A stretch of DNA of 35,470 bases from Clostridiales bacterium DTU069 (GTDB lineage: Bacteria > Bacillota > Clostridia > DSM-8532), in assembly GCA_001512485.1 (NCBI GenBank), contig LFRV01000114.1:1-35470 (forward strand), written 5' to 3'. A model generated the notes under the pieces. That model did not search any database, was not told the origin of the DNA, and worked only from the letters and a program-made list of their open reading frames with translations. Position 1 is the first letter of the stretch, and the number at the start of each line of letters is the position of its first letter. A program made the translations under genes and the position numbers. Below are positions 9,522 to 19,270 of the stretch, piece after piece.

Positions 9522-11180
9522 ATGTTAAGCGATGCAATAAAAAAGGGAATTGAAAAAGCACCTCACAGAGCTTTGCTGAAATCAATGGGTTATACCGATG
9601 AAGAAATCGCGCGCCCGTTGATAGGAGTCGCTAATTCTGCAAGTGAAATAATTCCCGGACATATCCATCTCGACAGAATTGCGGAGGCGGTTAAAGCCGG
9701 TATACGCTCGGCGGGCGGAACGCCTTTTGAATTCAACACTATCGGCGTATGCGACGGTATTGCGATGGGACATGAAGGGATGAAATATTCGCTCGCATCA
9801 AGAGAAATCATAGCCGATTCATGTGAAGCGATGGCAAAGGCACACAGCTTTGACGGATTGGTTTTTATTCCGAACTGTGACAAAATAGTTCCCGGAATGC
9901 TGATGGCCGCCGCAAGGGTGAATGTGCCCAGTGTTGTTGTCAGCGGAGGTCCGATGCTGTCGATAACAATGGACGGGAATTATATAGATCTGAACAGCGT
10001 TTTTGAAGCAGTCGGCGCTGTAAAAGCCGGATATATTGATGAAAAAGATATGATTGAATACGAGAATAACGCTTGTCCCGGTTGCGGTTCATGCTCGGGC
10101 ATGTTTACAGCCAATTCAATGAACTGCCTAACCGAAGTGCTTGGTCTTGGCCTTCCCGACAATGGGACCATACCTGCGGTATATGCGGAAAGGATACGCC
10201 TTGCCAAGCTTGCCGGCGTAAAAGTTATGGAGATGGTTCAAAAAAACATAAAACCCTCCGATATACTTGTCCCGGAAGCTTTTGAAAATGCGCTTACGGT
10301 TGATATGGCGCTGGGCTGTTCGACAAACTCCGTGCTTCATCTTCCGGCGATAGCGCACGAGATGGGATTAATACTGGATCTTGACATTGTTAATGAAATA
10401 AGCGCAAAGGTTCCGAACCTGTGCAAGCTCGCCCCAAGCGGACCCCATCACGTCCAAGACCTGCACCGTGCAGGAGGGGTGAAAGCGGTAATGAAAGAAC
10501 TTGCCCGTAAAAACCTGCTGTATACTGATTTGATAACTGTTACCGGCAGAACGATAGCAGAAAACATAAATAATGCCATTGTAAAAGACAACAATGTTAT
10601 ACGCAGCATAGATAATCCTTACAGCGAGACGGGTGGAATAGCGGTTTTAAAAGGTAATATAGCCCCCGAAGGTGCTGTTGTCAAGAGGGCTGCCGTAGCC
10701 GAAGAGATGCTGCGGCACAGCGGACCTGCGAGGGTTTTCAACTCCGAAGATGAAGCTATTAAATCAATATATAACGGAGAGATCCGCAAGGGTGACATTG
10801 TAATTATCCGTTATGAAGGTCCTAAAGGCGGTCCGGGGATGCGTGAAATGCTCGGTCCTACATCGGCGATAGCAGGCATGGGACTGGACAAGGATGTAGC
10901 GCTTATCACGGATGGGCGTTTTTCCGGTGCTTCACGAGGTGCTTCAATTGGACATGTTTCGCCCGAAGCGATGGTTGGAGGGCCTATAGCGATAGTTCAG
11001 GACGGCGACATAATAGATATTGATATTCCGGCAGGAAAGATTAATGTGAACCTGTCACAGGAAGAAATAAACAAGAGGCTGCAATCATGGAAAGCTCCTG
11101 AACCGAGGATAAGGACGGGGTATCTCGGAAGATATGCAAGGCTGGTTACATCTGCGAGCAAAGGCGCGGTATTATTATAG
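9522..11180 (+). CDS. ilvD: dihydroxy-acid dehydratase
   Basis: Dehydrates 2,3-dihydroxy acids to 2-keto acids in valine, leucine and isoleucine synthesis, using an Fe-S cluster. The 552-aa length is normal. Candidate cluster ligands are C119 (PNCDK) and the cysteines of CPGCGSCSG (C185, C188, C191). A second conserved block is [12 protein letters not shown], followed by [12 protein letters not shown] and HVSPEA. The ATG at 9522 is preceded by GAGGTG; a GTG 9 nt earlier is part of that site. The gene splits ilvB from ilvN. Confidence 0.96.
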   Translation: MLSDAIKKGIEKAPHRALLKSMGYTDEEIARPLIGVANSASEIIPGHIHLDRIAEAVKAGIRSAGGTPFEFNTIGVCDGIAMGHEGMKYSLASREIIADSCEAMAKAHSFDGLVFIPNCDKIVPGMLMAAARVNVPSVVVSGGPMLSITMDGNYIDLNSVFEAVGAVKAGYIDEKDMIEYENNACPGCGSCSGMFTANSMNCLTEVLGLGLPDNGTIPAVYAERIRLAKLAGVKVMEMVQKNIKPSDILVPEAFENALTVDMALGCSTNSVLHLPAIAHEMGLILDLDIVNEISAKVPNLCKLAPSGPHHVQDLHRAGGVKAVMKELARKNLLYTDLITVTGRTIAENINNAIVKDNNVIRSIDNPYSETGGIAVLKGNIAPEGAVVKRAAVAEEMLRHSGPARVFNSEDEAIKSIYNGEIRKGDIVIIRYEGPKGGPGMREMLGPTSAIAGMGLDKDVALITDGRFSGASRGASIGHVSPEAMVGGPIAIVQDGDIIDIDIPAGKINVNLSQEEINKRLQSWKAPEPRIRTGYLGRYARLVTSASKGAVLL

Positions 11181-11192
11181 GAGGTGTTTTTA

Positions 11193-11687
11193 TTGAAACA
11201 TATTATTTCGGTTCTCGTAAACAACCAAGCGGGTGTGTTATCAAGAGTATCCGGGTTATTCAGCCGGAGGGGCTTTAATATTGACAGTCTTGCCGTAGGG
11301 ACCACAAACATTCCCGAAATATCCCGCATGACGATAGTTGTTAACGGCGATGATAATATCATAGATCAGGTGCAGAAACAGCTTGCGAAATTGGTAGATG
11401 TAATTAAAGTGGTACGTCTTGACGCCGAAAATTCCGTAAGCCGTGAACTGGCACTGATTAAGGTCAGGGCCGATACATCGGTCCGTTCCGAGATAATGCA
11501 GATTGCTGAAGTGTTCAGGGCAAATATAATAGACATATCAAAAGATACCCTTACAATTGAGGTATCCGGCAGCAGCAAAAAGGCCGAGGCGATGTACGAG
11601 ATGCTGCGGCCGTTCGGCATACTTGAAGATGCCCGCACAGGTTTACTTTCTCTTGAACGCGGAGCAAAAACGATACTCGATGAATAA
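11193..11687 (+). CDS. ilvN: acetolactate synthase, small (regulatory) subunit
   Basis: Binds valine through an N-terminal ACT domain and controls the IlvB catalytic subunit. The 164-aa protein starts with the ACT motif HIISVLVNNQAGVLSRVSGLF, interrupted by RRGFNIDSLAVG; the C-terminal half is the usual second regulatory domain (RTGLLSLERG near the end). Also called ilvH in some genomes. The start is TTG at 11193 with GGAGGTG at 11180-11186; a GTG at 11184 overlaps this site. It begins 12 nt after ilvD ends, so translation is likely coupled. Confidence 0.94.
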   Translation: MKHIISVLVNNQAGVLSRVSGLFSRRGFNIDSLAVGTTNIPEISRMTIVVNGDDNIIDQVQKQLAKLVDVIKVVRLDAENSVSRELALIKVRADTSVRSEIMQIAEVFRANIIDISKDTLTIEVSGSSKKAEAMYEMLRPFGILEDARTGLLSLERGAKTILDE

Positions 11688-11722
11688 ATGCTGATATAAA
11701 ATTTGTTAAAAAGAAAGGATGA

Positions 11723-12724
<1,002 letters not shown>

Positions 12725-12739
12725 ATATTGACAAAAATG

Positions 12740-12779
12740 CTCCTGTGCGGTATCTTTTTGGTATCGGCAGGAGTTTTTT
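12740..12779 (+). terminator. rho-independent terminator of the leu/ilv operon
   Basis: Stem ctcctg (12740-12745) with caggag (12768-12773), a loop that can pair further, then six T residues. It lies 16 nt after the ilvC stop. Confidence 0.8.
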
Positions 12780-12953
12780 ATTAGATAATATATTTTAAGA
12801 AACGATTCGAAAGATGGGTCAGTATCCTGATTGTTATCATTTGAGCAGAGAAATGCTTATCAGATTAATGAAGTGTCGTTAGCTTGTCCGGAAGTCGTGA
12901 CGTTATTACAACGTGCATTAAGTGTTCTGATTTATTTACTGGTTACTCACTTC

Positions 12954-13029
12954 TTGCAATGACAAGTAAAACAATTATTATGATTTTCGCCAAATTACCG
13001 GGCGCAGGTTAAATGCAACAGTATGTTGC
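12954..13029 (+). promoter_or_regulatory. possible promoter and operator ahead of the AbrB-like gene
   Basis: The 277-bp gap 12781-13057 has no gene. TTGCAA (12954-12959) and TATGAT (12979-12984) form a poor promoter candidate with a 19-bp spacer. A perfect palindrome with a 3-nt centre, gcaaca-gta-tgttgc (13015-13029), lies downstream of it and could be an operator or a small hairpin. AbrB proteins often regulate their own genes, but that is inference here. Confidence 0.3.
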
Positions 13030-13057
13030 TTAATTAAGGTTAACAAGGGGGAATAGT

Positions 13058-13297
13058 ATGAAAGCAACAGGATATGTAAGAAAATTGGATTCTCTTGGGC
13101 GCATTGTCCTGCCGAAATCAATTAGAAAGCAGCTTAAGATTAAAGAAGGAGACAATATAGAAATGTTTGTTGACGAACAGGGCAATGTTGTGCTGGACAA
13201 GTATGTGCCGCGGTGTACGTTCTGTGAAAGAGCATCCGAACAAATGATAGAATTCAAAGGAAAAACAATTTGCAGAAATTGTTTGAACTCGATATAA
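13058..13297 (+). CDS. AbrB-family transition-state regulator
   Basis: A small (79-aa) DNA-binding protein of the SpoVT/AbrB swapped-hairpin family; dimers bind AT-rich promoters and hold back stationary-phase and sporulation genes. Residues 1-50 hold the fold (ATGYVRKLDSLGRIVLPKSIR, then LKIKEGDNIEMFV). The tail has four cysteines, C53, C56, C72 and C75, in CxxC-15-CxxC spacing, a zinc-ribbon-like end common in clostridial AbrB homologs and absent from B. subtilis AbrB. The start is fixed by AAGGGGGAAT upstream. It is flanked by a possible operator upstream and a terminator downstream, so it is probably monocistronic. Confidence 0.9.
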   Translation: MKATGYVRKLDSLGRIVLPKSIRKQLKIKEGDNIEMFVDEQGNVVLDKYVPRCTFCERASEQMIEFKGKTICRNCLNSI

Positions 13298-13359
13298 AAT
13301 AATATTAAGCTGAAAATAAATTTACCTGTTGCAATCATTTGCATTACCGACAGTGTTTA

Positions 13360-13393
13360 GGGCAGTTAACTATACGGCGACTGCCCGTTTTTT
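13360..13393 (+). terminator. rho-independent terminator of the AbrB-like gene
   Basis: Perfect 7-bp stem gggcagt (13360-13366) with actgccc (13380-13386), followed by g and six T residues. Confidence 0.85.
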
Positions 13394-13412
13394 GCGATAA
13401 TATTTTTTATAC

Positions 13413-13454
13413 TAATTATTAAGGGTAAATAATTAGGGTATATAATTAAGGGTA
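13413..13454 (+). repeat. three direct repeats upstream of dgt
   Basis: The sequence att(a)agggta occurs three times; the GGG triplets start at 13423, 13436 and 13450, so the period is 13-14 bp. It lies between the AbrB-gene terminator and the dgt start, where a promoter should be. It may be a regulator binding array on more than one helical turn. Function is unknown. Confidence 0.45.
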
Positions 13455-13504
13455 CAAATTAAAACAATTATGAAATTTAAACGTATATATAATGGGGTAA
13501 AGCA

Positions 13505-14506
13505 ATGCTGATAAGAGAAATAACCGAAAAAAGGGAAGAACAGTTTTTGTCCCCTTTTGCCAAACTATCCTCAAAGACAAGGGGCAGGGAACACCCGGAG
13601 AAAAAATGCGATATTAGGACTGATTTTCAGAGAGACAGGGATAGGATTATATATTCAAAGGCATTTCGAAGATTGAAGCATAAAACCCAGGTTTTTATTT
13701 CTCCTGAAGGAGATCATTACAGGACACGTTTGACACATACATTGGAAGTATCTCAAATAGCGCGTACAATAGCCCGAAGTTTAAAACTGAATGAGGATCT
13801 TACCGAAGCTATTGCGCTCGCCCATGATCTCGGTCACACTCCTTTCGGGCATTCAGGAGAACGAGTACTGCAGGAAATATGTCCGCTGGGGTTTTATCAT
13901 AATGAACAGAGCGTAAGGGTCGTCGAAAAACTCGAAAAAAACCGTCAGGGTTTAAATTTAACTTATGAGGTCCGTGACGGGATTTTATGCCATACGGGCA
14001 GCAAACAGGCAGAAACGCTTGAAGGGAGGATTGTCCGGTATGCCGACAGAATTGCGTATATTAACCATGACATAGAAGACGCTATTCGCGCAGGCTTGAT
14101 ATCACAGGAGGATCTTCCCCTGGAGTGCCTTAAGGTCCTGGGAAATACATCAAGTGAACGGATTAACAACATGATCGTAAATATAATTCAAAACAGCATG
14201 GACAGGGACGATATCCGGATGAGCGCGGAATATGCCGAAGCGTCCGATGAACTTAGACAATTTATGTTTAGGAATGTGTATATCGGATCGGTTGCTAAGG
14301 CCGAGGAAGGAAAAGCGGAGCTTATGGTCAGGCGGCTGTACTTCTATTTGATTGATAACGCGGAGATTCTTCCGAAAGAATATTCATCCGTTGTCGAAAA
14401 GGAAGGCATACACCACGTCGTTTGCGATTATATAGCGGGCATGACCGACAGGTATGCGGTGAATGTTTTCAAAAAAATCTATATTCCCAATTCATGGAGG
14501 GAATAA
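13505..14506 (+). CDS. dgt: deoxyguanosine triphosphate triphosphohydrolase-like HD protein
   Basis: HD-superfamily dNTP triphosphohydrolase that removes triphosphate from dNTPs. The 333-aa protein has the typical N-terminal block (RDRDRIIYSKAFRRLKHKTQV), then HYRTRLTHTLEVSQIAR with the first metal histidine, ALAHDLGHTPFGHSGE with the HD pair, and RIAYINHDIEDA with the last aspartate. The length is that of the shorter Dgt-like subfamily, so the exact dNTP preference is not predictable. The ATG at 13505 follows a GGGG site. The dgt-dnaG-rpoD order is frequent in Clostridia and supports a link to replication. Confidence 0.9.
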   Translation: MLIREITEKREEQFLSPFAKLSSKTRGREHPEKKCDIRTDFQRDRDRIIYSKAFRRLKHKTQVFISPEGDHYRTRLTHTLEVSQIARTIARSLKLNEDLTEAIALAHDLGHTPFGHSGERVLQEICPLGFYHNEQSVRVVEKLEKNRQGLNLTYEVRDGILCHTGSKQAETLEGRIVRYADRIAYINHDIEDAIRAGLISQEDLPLECLKVLGNTSSERINNMIVNIIQNSMDRDDIRMSAEYAEASDELRQFMFRNVYIGSVAKAEEGKAELMVRRLYFYLIDNAEILPKEYSSVVEKEGIHHVVCDYIAGMTDRYAVNVFKKIYIPNSWRE

Positions 14507-14601
14507 AAAGCCGGAATAAAATATCATGTTTTTTTCGATTTTTTAAGAAGGATTTTGCGAAAAACTGTCGAATAACATAAGTATATGGTTTTGGGGGGCT
14601 T

Positions 14602-16404
14602 ATGTTTTATTATCCCGACGAGTTAATTGAAGAAATCAGGTTGAACAGTGATCTGGTGGAAATAGTGTCAGAATATCTCCGCCTTGAAAAAAGAGGCGCC
14701 GGATATTTCGGATTATGCCCCTTTCACAGGGAAAAAACTCCATCATTTTACGTGGAACCGGTAAAGCAGTTATATTACTGTTTTGGCTGCAATAATGGAG
14801 GCAACGTTTTCCACTTTATTATGAATATAGAAAACCTGGATTTTCCCGAAGCGCTGCGGTTTCTTGCCGAGAGAGCCGGAATAAATCTTCCGGAGCCTGA
14901 TGACACTAAAGAACAGCATAAAAGCAGGCTCAGGAAGGAAATTATGGAGGTTAACAGGGAAGCCGCAAGGTTCTACTACTCATGCTTAACGGGAGATATT
15001 GGCCGGATGGCCCAAAGGTATCTTTTCGAAAGAGGGTTAAGCCGTAATATAATAAAGCGTTTTGGGCTCGGGTATTCTCCCGGTGAATGGGATGCCTTAA
15101 CAAAGCATTTATTAAGCAAGGGTTACAGCGAAGCAACCCTGGTAGAAGCAGGGCTTTGCATAAAAAATAAAAACGGAAAACTTTACGACCGTTTCAGGGG
15201 CAGGGTAATGTTTCCGATATTCGATATACGCGGAAATGTTGTAGCATTCGGAGGAAGGGTGTTAGACGACAAGCTTCCTAAATATATAAATTCGCCTGAA
15301 ACTCTTGTTTACAGCAAAGGCCGTGAATTATTCGGCATGCATATCGCGAAGAAAAATATCGAAAAAAAAATTCTTGTCGTTGAAGGCTATATGGATGTGA
15401 TTGCACTGCATCAGGCCGGTATTCCTTATGCGGTTGCTTCCCTTGGCACTGCCTTGACAAATATGCAAAGCCGGATTCTTAAAAAATATGCAGATGAGAT
15501 TATTATATCTTATGATACCGATTCTGCAGGCAAAAAAGCAACGGAAAGGGGGCTTGAGGTTTTAGGACGGCTGGGATGCCGCGTAAAAGTGCTTCAAATG
15601 CCGGATGGAAAAGATCCTGATGAATATATCAGGAAAAACGGGCCGGAGAAGTTTAAAAACCTTGCCGATAGGGCATTATCCCTTTTAGAATACAGGATAA
15701 AACAGCTTAAGGATGAATTTCCACAGGACAGTATTGATGGAAAAATGGCTTTTCTTAACGGCGCGGCGGATATTCTTGCCGAACAGGATAATATTGTCGA
15801 ACGGGAAATTGTTATGAAGAGCATTTCCCGTGATTATAATATTTCATTTGACGCTCTTTTGGCCGAAACTAACAGAAGAATAAGCCGGAAGAAGCGGATG
15901 GAGAAGAGCAAGGAATTCGCAACAGCCAAAAAAGAACTTACGGGTTCAATAAGGCCAAGTTCCTTTGATAGAAAAAAAGGAATGCGAAGGCGCTATGAAA
16001 TGATGCTTATTTCTTTATTAAGCCGGGAAAATCATTTGTTCCGTGAGGCTTCGGAAAGGTATCCTTTATCATGCTTCAGCGACGGAACAATTCGTGAAAC
16101 AGCCGGAATCCTGTACCGGAGGTTATCGGAAGGAAATGATTTTTTGCTCGAAGAATTTATAACAAAGCTTAACGCCGATACAGCGTCTGAAATCATACAC
16201 CTGGTAAAAAGTTCGTGTAACTTTGAAAATCCGGAAAAAGCGATGGATGACATAATTACAAAATTGGAAGTAATAAAACTTGAAGAAGAAAAAAAGGATA
16301 TTCTGATGCATTTGAAGAATATTACCGATATGGACGAAAAAAAGCAATTGGAGCTTAAGCTGCAATCGGTAATAGAAAAAATACGAATGAGTAAACAGAT
16401 TTAA
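14602..16404 (+). CDS. dnaG: DNA primase
   Basis: Makes RNA primers at the replication fork. The 600-aa protein has the order normal for the family. The CHC2 zinc finger uses C39, H42, C60 and C63. The catalytic core has FGLGYSPGEWD, FPIFDIRGNVVAFGGR and a Toprim domain (LVVEGYMDVIALHQAG with the catalytic Glu, then ISYDTDSAGKKA). The C-terminal part, after about residue 440, is the DnaB-helicase-binding domain and is poorly conserved, as expected. TTTTGGGGGGCTT precedes the ATG. Located between dgt and rpoD, 36 nt before the latter. Confidence 0.97.
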   Translation: MFYYPDELIEEIRLNSDLVEIVSEYLRLEKRGAGYFGLCPFHREKTPSFYVEPVKQLYYCFGCNNGGNVFHFIMNIENLDFPEALRFLAERAGINLPEPDDTKEQHKSRLRKEIMEVNREAARFYYSCLTGDIGRMAQRYLFERGLSRNIIKRFGLGYSPGEWDALTKHLLSKGYSEATLVEAGLCIKNKNGKLYDRFRGRVMFPIFDIRGNVVAFGGRVLDDKLPKYINSPETLVYSKGRELFGMHIAKKNIEKKILVVEGYMDVIALHQAGIPYAVASLGTALTNMQSRILKKYADEIIISYDTDSAGKKATERGLEVLGRLGCRVKVLQMPDGKDPDEYIRKNGPEKFKNLADRALSLLEYRIKQLKDEFPQDSIDGKMAFLNGAADILAEQDNIVEREIVMKSISRDYNISFDALLAETNRRISRKKRMEKSKEFATAKKELTGSIRPSSFDRKKGMRRRYEMMLISLLSRENHLFREASERYPLSCFSDGTIRETAGILYRRLSEGNDFLLEEFITKLNADTASEIIHLVKSSCNFENPEKAMDDIITKLEVIKLEEEKKDILMHLKNITDMDEKKQLELKLQSVIEKIRMSKQI

Positions 16405-16440
16405 AAACGTAAAATTGATGAGAGGTGAAAATATATAGAT

Positions 16441-17778
16441 ATGGAAGAGAAAGAGAGCAAGAAAAACAAGTTGCCTGCGGGGGCTGTCGAAACTGTTGAA
16501 AAAGCTGGCGATAAGGACGAAAAAAAGGTAGCGGCGGATGTAAAAGCTGCCGATAAGGACGATAAAAAGGCATCTGCAGACGTAAAAGCTGCCGATAAAG
16601 ACGATAAAGAGGCATCTGCAGACGTAAAAGCTGCCGATAAGGACGATAAAAAGGCGTCTGCAGACGTAAAAGCTGTCGATAAGGACAACAATAAGAATAA
16701 TAAAAAGGCAGCGAAAAAGGATCCTGCCGCCGTTTTGCATGAGCTTGCAAACGACGGTAAGGCTAAGGGTGTATTGACTTATAAAGAAGTTATGGACGCT
16801 TTTGAAAAGATTGAAATGCCTCCGGAACAAATTGAAAAAATATACGATACGCTTGAACATATGGGTATAGAGGTCGTACCTGAGATTGATGATGATTTGG
16901 AAGATATCAGTATCGATGAAGATCCGGAACTGAGCATACCTGAAGGCGTTACTGTCGATGACCCCGTGAGAATGTATCTGAAGGAAATAGGAAAGGTCCC
17001 GCTTCTTACGCCTGAAGAGGAAATCGAACTTGCGAAGAGGATGGAGGCCGGTGAGGAAGAGCCTAAAAAGCGCCTTGCGGAAGCTAATTTGCGTCTTGTC
17101 GTAAGTATAGCGAAAAGGTATGTGGGCCGCGGAATGCTGTTTCTTGATTTAATCCAGGAAGGTAATCTTGGACTTATAAAAGCCGTTGAGAAATTTGATT
17201 ATAAAAAAGGTTTTAAATTCAGCACTTACGCAACATGGTGGATACGCCAGGCTATTACGCGCGCAATCGCGGATCAGGCAAGAACAATCCGCATACCTGT
17301 GCATATGGTTGAAACTATAAACAAGCTCATTCGCGTGTCACGGCAGCTGCTCCAGGAGCTCGGCAGAGAACCGCTGCCCGAGGAAATCGCAAAGGAAATG
17401 GGAATGTCCGAGGATAAGGTAAGGGAGATAATGAAAATTTCGCAGGAACCTGTTTCCCTTGAAACTCCTATAGGAGAAGAAGAAGACAGCCATCTTGGTG
17501 ATTTCATTCCCGACGACGACGCCCCGGCTCCTGCCGAATCAGCCGCATTTACGCTGCTTAAGGAACAGCTTATCGATGTGCTTGATACCCTTACCCCGCG
17601 TGAAGAAAAAGTTTTACGCCTCAGGTTCGGGCTTGATGACGGAAGAGCCCGTACTCTTGAAGAAGTGGGAAAGGAATTCAATGTAACGCGTGAAAGAATA
17701 AGACAAATAGAAGCAAAAGCGTTAAGAAAGCTTCGTCATCCGAGCAGGAGCAAAAAACTGAAAGATTACCTTGACTAG
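16441..17778 (+). CDS. rpoD: primary sigma factor RpoD (sigma-70/SigA)
   Basis: Directs RNA polymerase to housekeeping promoters. The 445-aa protein has a long charged N-terminal extension (about 1-95) holding a 14-residue tandem repeat. A sigma 1.1-like segment (about 98-145) follows. Region 1.2 ([19 protein letters not shown]), region 2 ([41 protein letters not shown]), region 3, and region 4 ([15 protein letters not shown], then the helix-turn-helix with [18 protein letters not shown]) are all intact. The Shine-Dalgarno AGAGGTG (16421-16427) is about 13 nt from the ATG, longer than usual; no closer start exists. The main oddity is the repeat. Confidence 0.97.
   Translation: MEEKESKKNKLPAGAVETVEKAGDKDEKKVAADVKAADKDDKKASADVKAADKDDKEASADVKAADKDDKKASADVKAVDKDNNKNNKKAAKKDPAAVLHELANDGKAKGVLTYKEVMDAFEKIEMPPEQIEKIYDTLEHMGIEVVPEIDDDLEDISIDEDPELSIPEGVTVDDPVRMYLKEIGKVPLLTPEEEIELAKRMEAGEEEPKKRLAEANLRLVVSIAKRYVGRGMLFLDLIQEGNLGLIKAVEKFDYKKGFKFSTYATWWIRQAITRAIADQARTIRIPVHMVETINKLIRVSRQLLQELGREPLPEEIAKEMGMSEDKVREIMKISQEPVSLETPIGEEEDSHLGDFIPDDDAPAPAESAAFTLLKEQLIDVLDTLTPREEKVLRLRFGLDDGRARTLEEVGKEFNVTRERIRQIEAKALRKLRHPSRSKKLKDYLD
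16504..16689 (+). repeat. 42-bp tandem repeat inside rpoD
   Basis: Four units at 16504-16545, 16546-16587, 16588-16629 and 16630-16671, plus a partial fifth to about 16689. Each encodes a 14-residue unit close to [14 protein letters not shown]. The three later units differ by only a few bases and the first is more diverged, as expected of recent slippage duplication. The unit is in-frame, so copy-number change keeps RpoD intact. Confidence 0.9.
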
Positions 17779-17812
17779 ATTAAAACAAGAAATATATACT
17801 AGCACCTGAATG

Positions 17813-17850
17813 ACCCCTATACAGTATATTAAATGTATGGGGGTATTTTT
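17813..17850 (+). terminator. hairpin between rpoD and yunB: terminator and/or occluded ribosome binding site
   Basis: acccctatac (17813-17822) can pair with gtatgggggt (about 17835-17844) with a small mismatch, followed by attttt. This looks like a terminator for rpoD. However, its 3' arm GGGGG is also the only ribosome binding site for yunB (ATG 17851). The hairpin may therefore both attenuate read-through and hide the yunB site. Confidence 0.5.
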
Positions 17851-18498
17851 ATGCGAAGGTGTATGGAACCGAGATATGTTCCTTACCTTAGAACAAGATA
17901 TAACAGGTCCGGTAATGCATATCTTCCGCGTTTTGTCGTTATCGCGAGGCTATTTGCGTTTATTGCATGTTTTATTGTTTTTATAAGCAGCGCTTCCGTA
18001 AAATTTTATAAGGCTTTGGAAAGTACCGGCAACAAAAAAGCAATACAACTGGTTAATGAGTTTATTGATAACAGCATTCTGTCAGCCAGCGCAAAATACC
18101 CTGTTAACGGTTTTTTAGAGGTTGAAAAAACAAATAAGGGCGAAGTGACATCAATTAAAACCTCCGCTGTTGAAATAAATAGTTATACAGCATATGTATG
18201 CGATTATATAAATGAAGAAATATCGAAAAAACAAAACCAGAGAATCAATATATCAATCCATGAAATAACAGGCCGAAGTTTACTGTTACCGTCAGGCCTG
18301 TCAATCCCGATAAAGGTTGAGCCTGTCGGGACGGTTAAGGTAAAACCGGAAACTGTGTCTGAATACAATGAAATGAACAAGACCGTACACAGGCTTAATA
18401 TGAAAGTAAAAATAAGGTTTAAAATATTATTTCCGCTCTTTTATAAGGAAGAAGAGATAATAAGAGATATCCTGATATCGGAAATAGTAATAATTTAG
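17851..18498 (+). CDS. yunB: YunB-type sporulation protein
   Basis: YunB-family proteins are needed for spore formation in Bacillus; their biochemical activity is unknown. The 215-aa protein has one N-terminal membrane segment (about residues 24-46) and a soluble part. That part has NKGEVTSIKTSAVEINSY, then LLLPSGLSIPIKVEPVGTV, and NKTVHRLNMKVKIRFKILFPL, the pattern of this family (similar to YtfJ/SpoIIR-neighbourhood proteins). The ATG at 17851 is chosen because GGGGG lies 7 nt upstream; an earlier ATG at 17833 has no site and lies in the hairpin. It follows rpoD and precedes a possible separate promoter. Confidence 0.75.
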   Translation: MRRCMEPRYVPYLRTRYNRSGNAYLPRFVVIARLFAFIACFIVFISSASVKFYKALESTGNKKAIQLVNEFIDNSILSASAKYPVNGFLEVEKTNKGEVTSIKTSAVEINSYTAYVCDYINEEISKKQNQRINISIHEITGRSLLLPSGLSIPIKVEPVGTVKVKPETVSEYNEMNKTVHRLNMKVKIRFKILFPLFYKEEEIIRDILISEIVII

Positions 18499-18572
18499 CT
18501 GTTCATTATTTTTTATATCAAGTTTATCCAATGTACGGTTACCATAGTTCGTGCAATATCATAAAATTGCTC

Positions 18573-18601
18573 TTGACATTTATAGTAAATTAGAGGAAAA
18601 T
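18573..18601 (+). promoter_or_regulatory. promoter ahead of the HD-domain gene
   Basis: Perfect TTGACA (18573-18578), a 17-bp spacer, then GAAAAT (18596-18601), a weak -10. Start of transcription would be near 18608, leaving a leader of about 100 nt that carries the structured element at 18618-18681. Confidence 0.45.
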
Positions 18602-18617
18602 TCAAATACTAATGTTA

Positions 18618-18681
18618 TGCGGCAATAGACGAGTAACATTCCGTGAAACAGGGAAATATATTTTGTAAGTCTAAACCCGCA
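18618..18681 (+). promoter_or_regulatory. possible structured leader of the HD-domain gene
   Basis: Two nested stems, tgcgg (18618-18622)/ccgca (18677-18681) and tagac (18626-18630)/gtcta (18669-18673), enclose a small ttcc/ggaa hairpin (18639-18642/18652-18655). It does not carry the conserved core of any riboswitch I can recognise, including c-di-GMP-I. Confidence 0.3.
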
Positions 18682-18710
18682 AAATGTTTTTAGCTGCTGG
18701 AGGGAAAAAG

Positions 18711-19208
18711 GTGTCGGATACAATTGTTGCAAAAGTTATGCAAAAAATGGTAGAATATTTCCACGGTGATTCCAGGCGCATTCACCATGCTCTTAAAGTA
18801 TATTCACTGGCGAGAAATATTGCCCTTCTGTCAAACTTTAAAACGGACAAGCTGTATGTACTTGAAATAACAGCCCTTCTTCACGATATTGGCATTTTAG
18901 AAAGCGAAAGGAAATACAATTCAACCGCAGGGCATTATCAGGAGATGGAAGGCGCGCCGATTGCAAGAAGCCTGCTTAAAGAGATATCCCTTGAACAGGA
19001 TGATATTGACAGGATTTGTTTTATGGTAGGGCATCATCATAGCTATCAACTTGTCGACGATATTGATTTTCAGATCCTGATAGAGGCGGATTTTCTTGTT
19101 AATTTACACGAGCACAAAATTGATAAGGAAGGCATAGTAAAAATACGTGAACAATACTTCAAAACACCTGTTGGAACGCAAATTCTTAACGATATGTACG
19201 ACTTGTAA
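18711..19208 (+). CDS. HD-domain phosphohydrolase
   Basis: A stand-alone HD-superfamily hydrolase of 165 aa; substrates in this family are nucleotides or phosphoesters. The N terminus shows RRIHHALKVYSLARNIA (first histidine), then ITALLHDIGI with the HD pair, a CFMVGHHHS histidine cluster and LIEADFLVNLHE with the last aspartate. All metal ligands are present, so it is probably active. The GTG start at 18711 has GGAGGG 6 nt upstream; an ATG at 18684 would place that site inside the gene. It has its own promoter candidate. The specific substrate is unknown. Confidence 0.8.
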   Translation: MSDTIVAKVMQKMVEYFHGDSRRIHHALKVYSLARNIALLSNFKTDKLYVLEITALLHDIGILESERKYNSTAGHYQEMEGAPIARSLLKEISLEQDDIDRICFMVGHHHSYQLVDDIDFQILIEADFLVNLHEHKIDKEGIVKIREQYFKTPVGTQILNDMYDL

Positions 19209-19270
19209 TAATTCGGTCTGTTTGCTGCCGCGAGAAGTGCGCCAATATTCTTGTTTTTGGGGGTAAAATA

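Noticed and set aside
16123-16860. Long open frame on the minus strand opposite dnaG/rpoD
   Set aside because: It lies opposite two certain genes, has a repetitive Phe/Leu-rich sequence produced by the rpoD repeat, and no start site.
18618-18681. c-di-GMP-I (GEMM) riboswitch
   Set aside because: Lacks the GACGCAAAGC core and the GGGTTACC-type receptor; only a general stem is visible.
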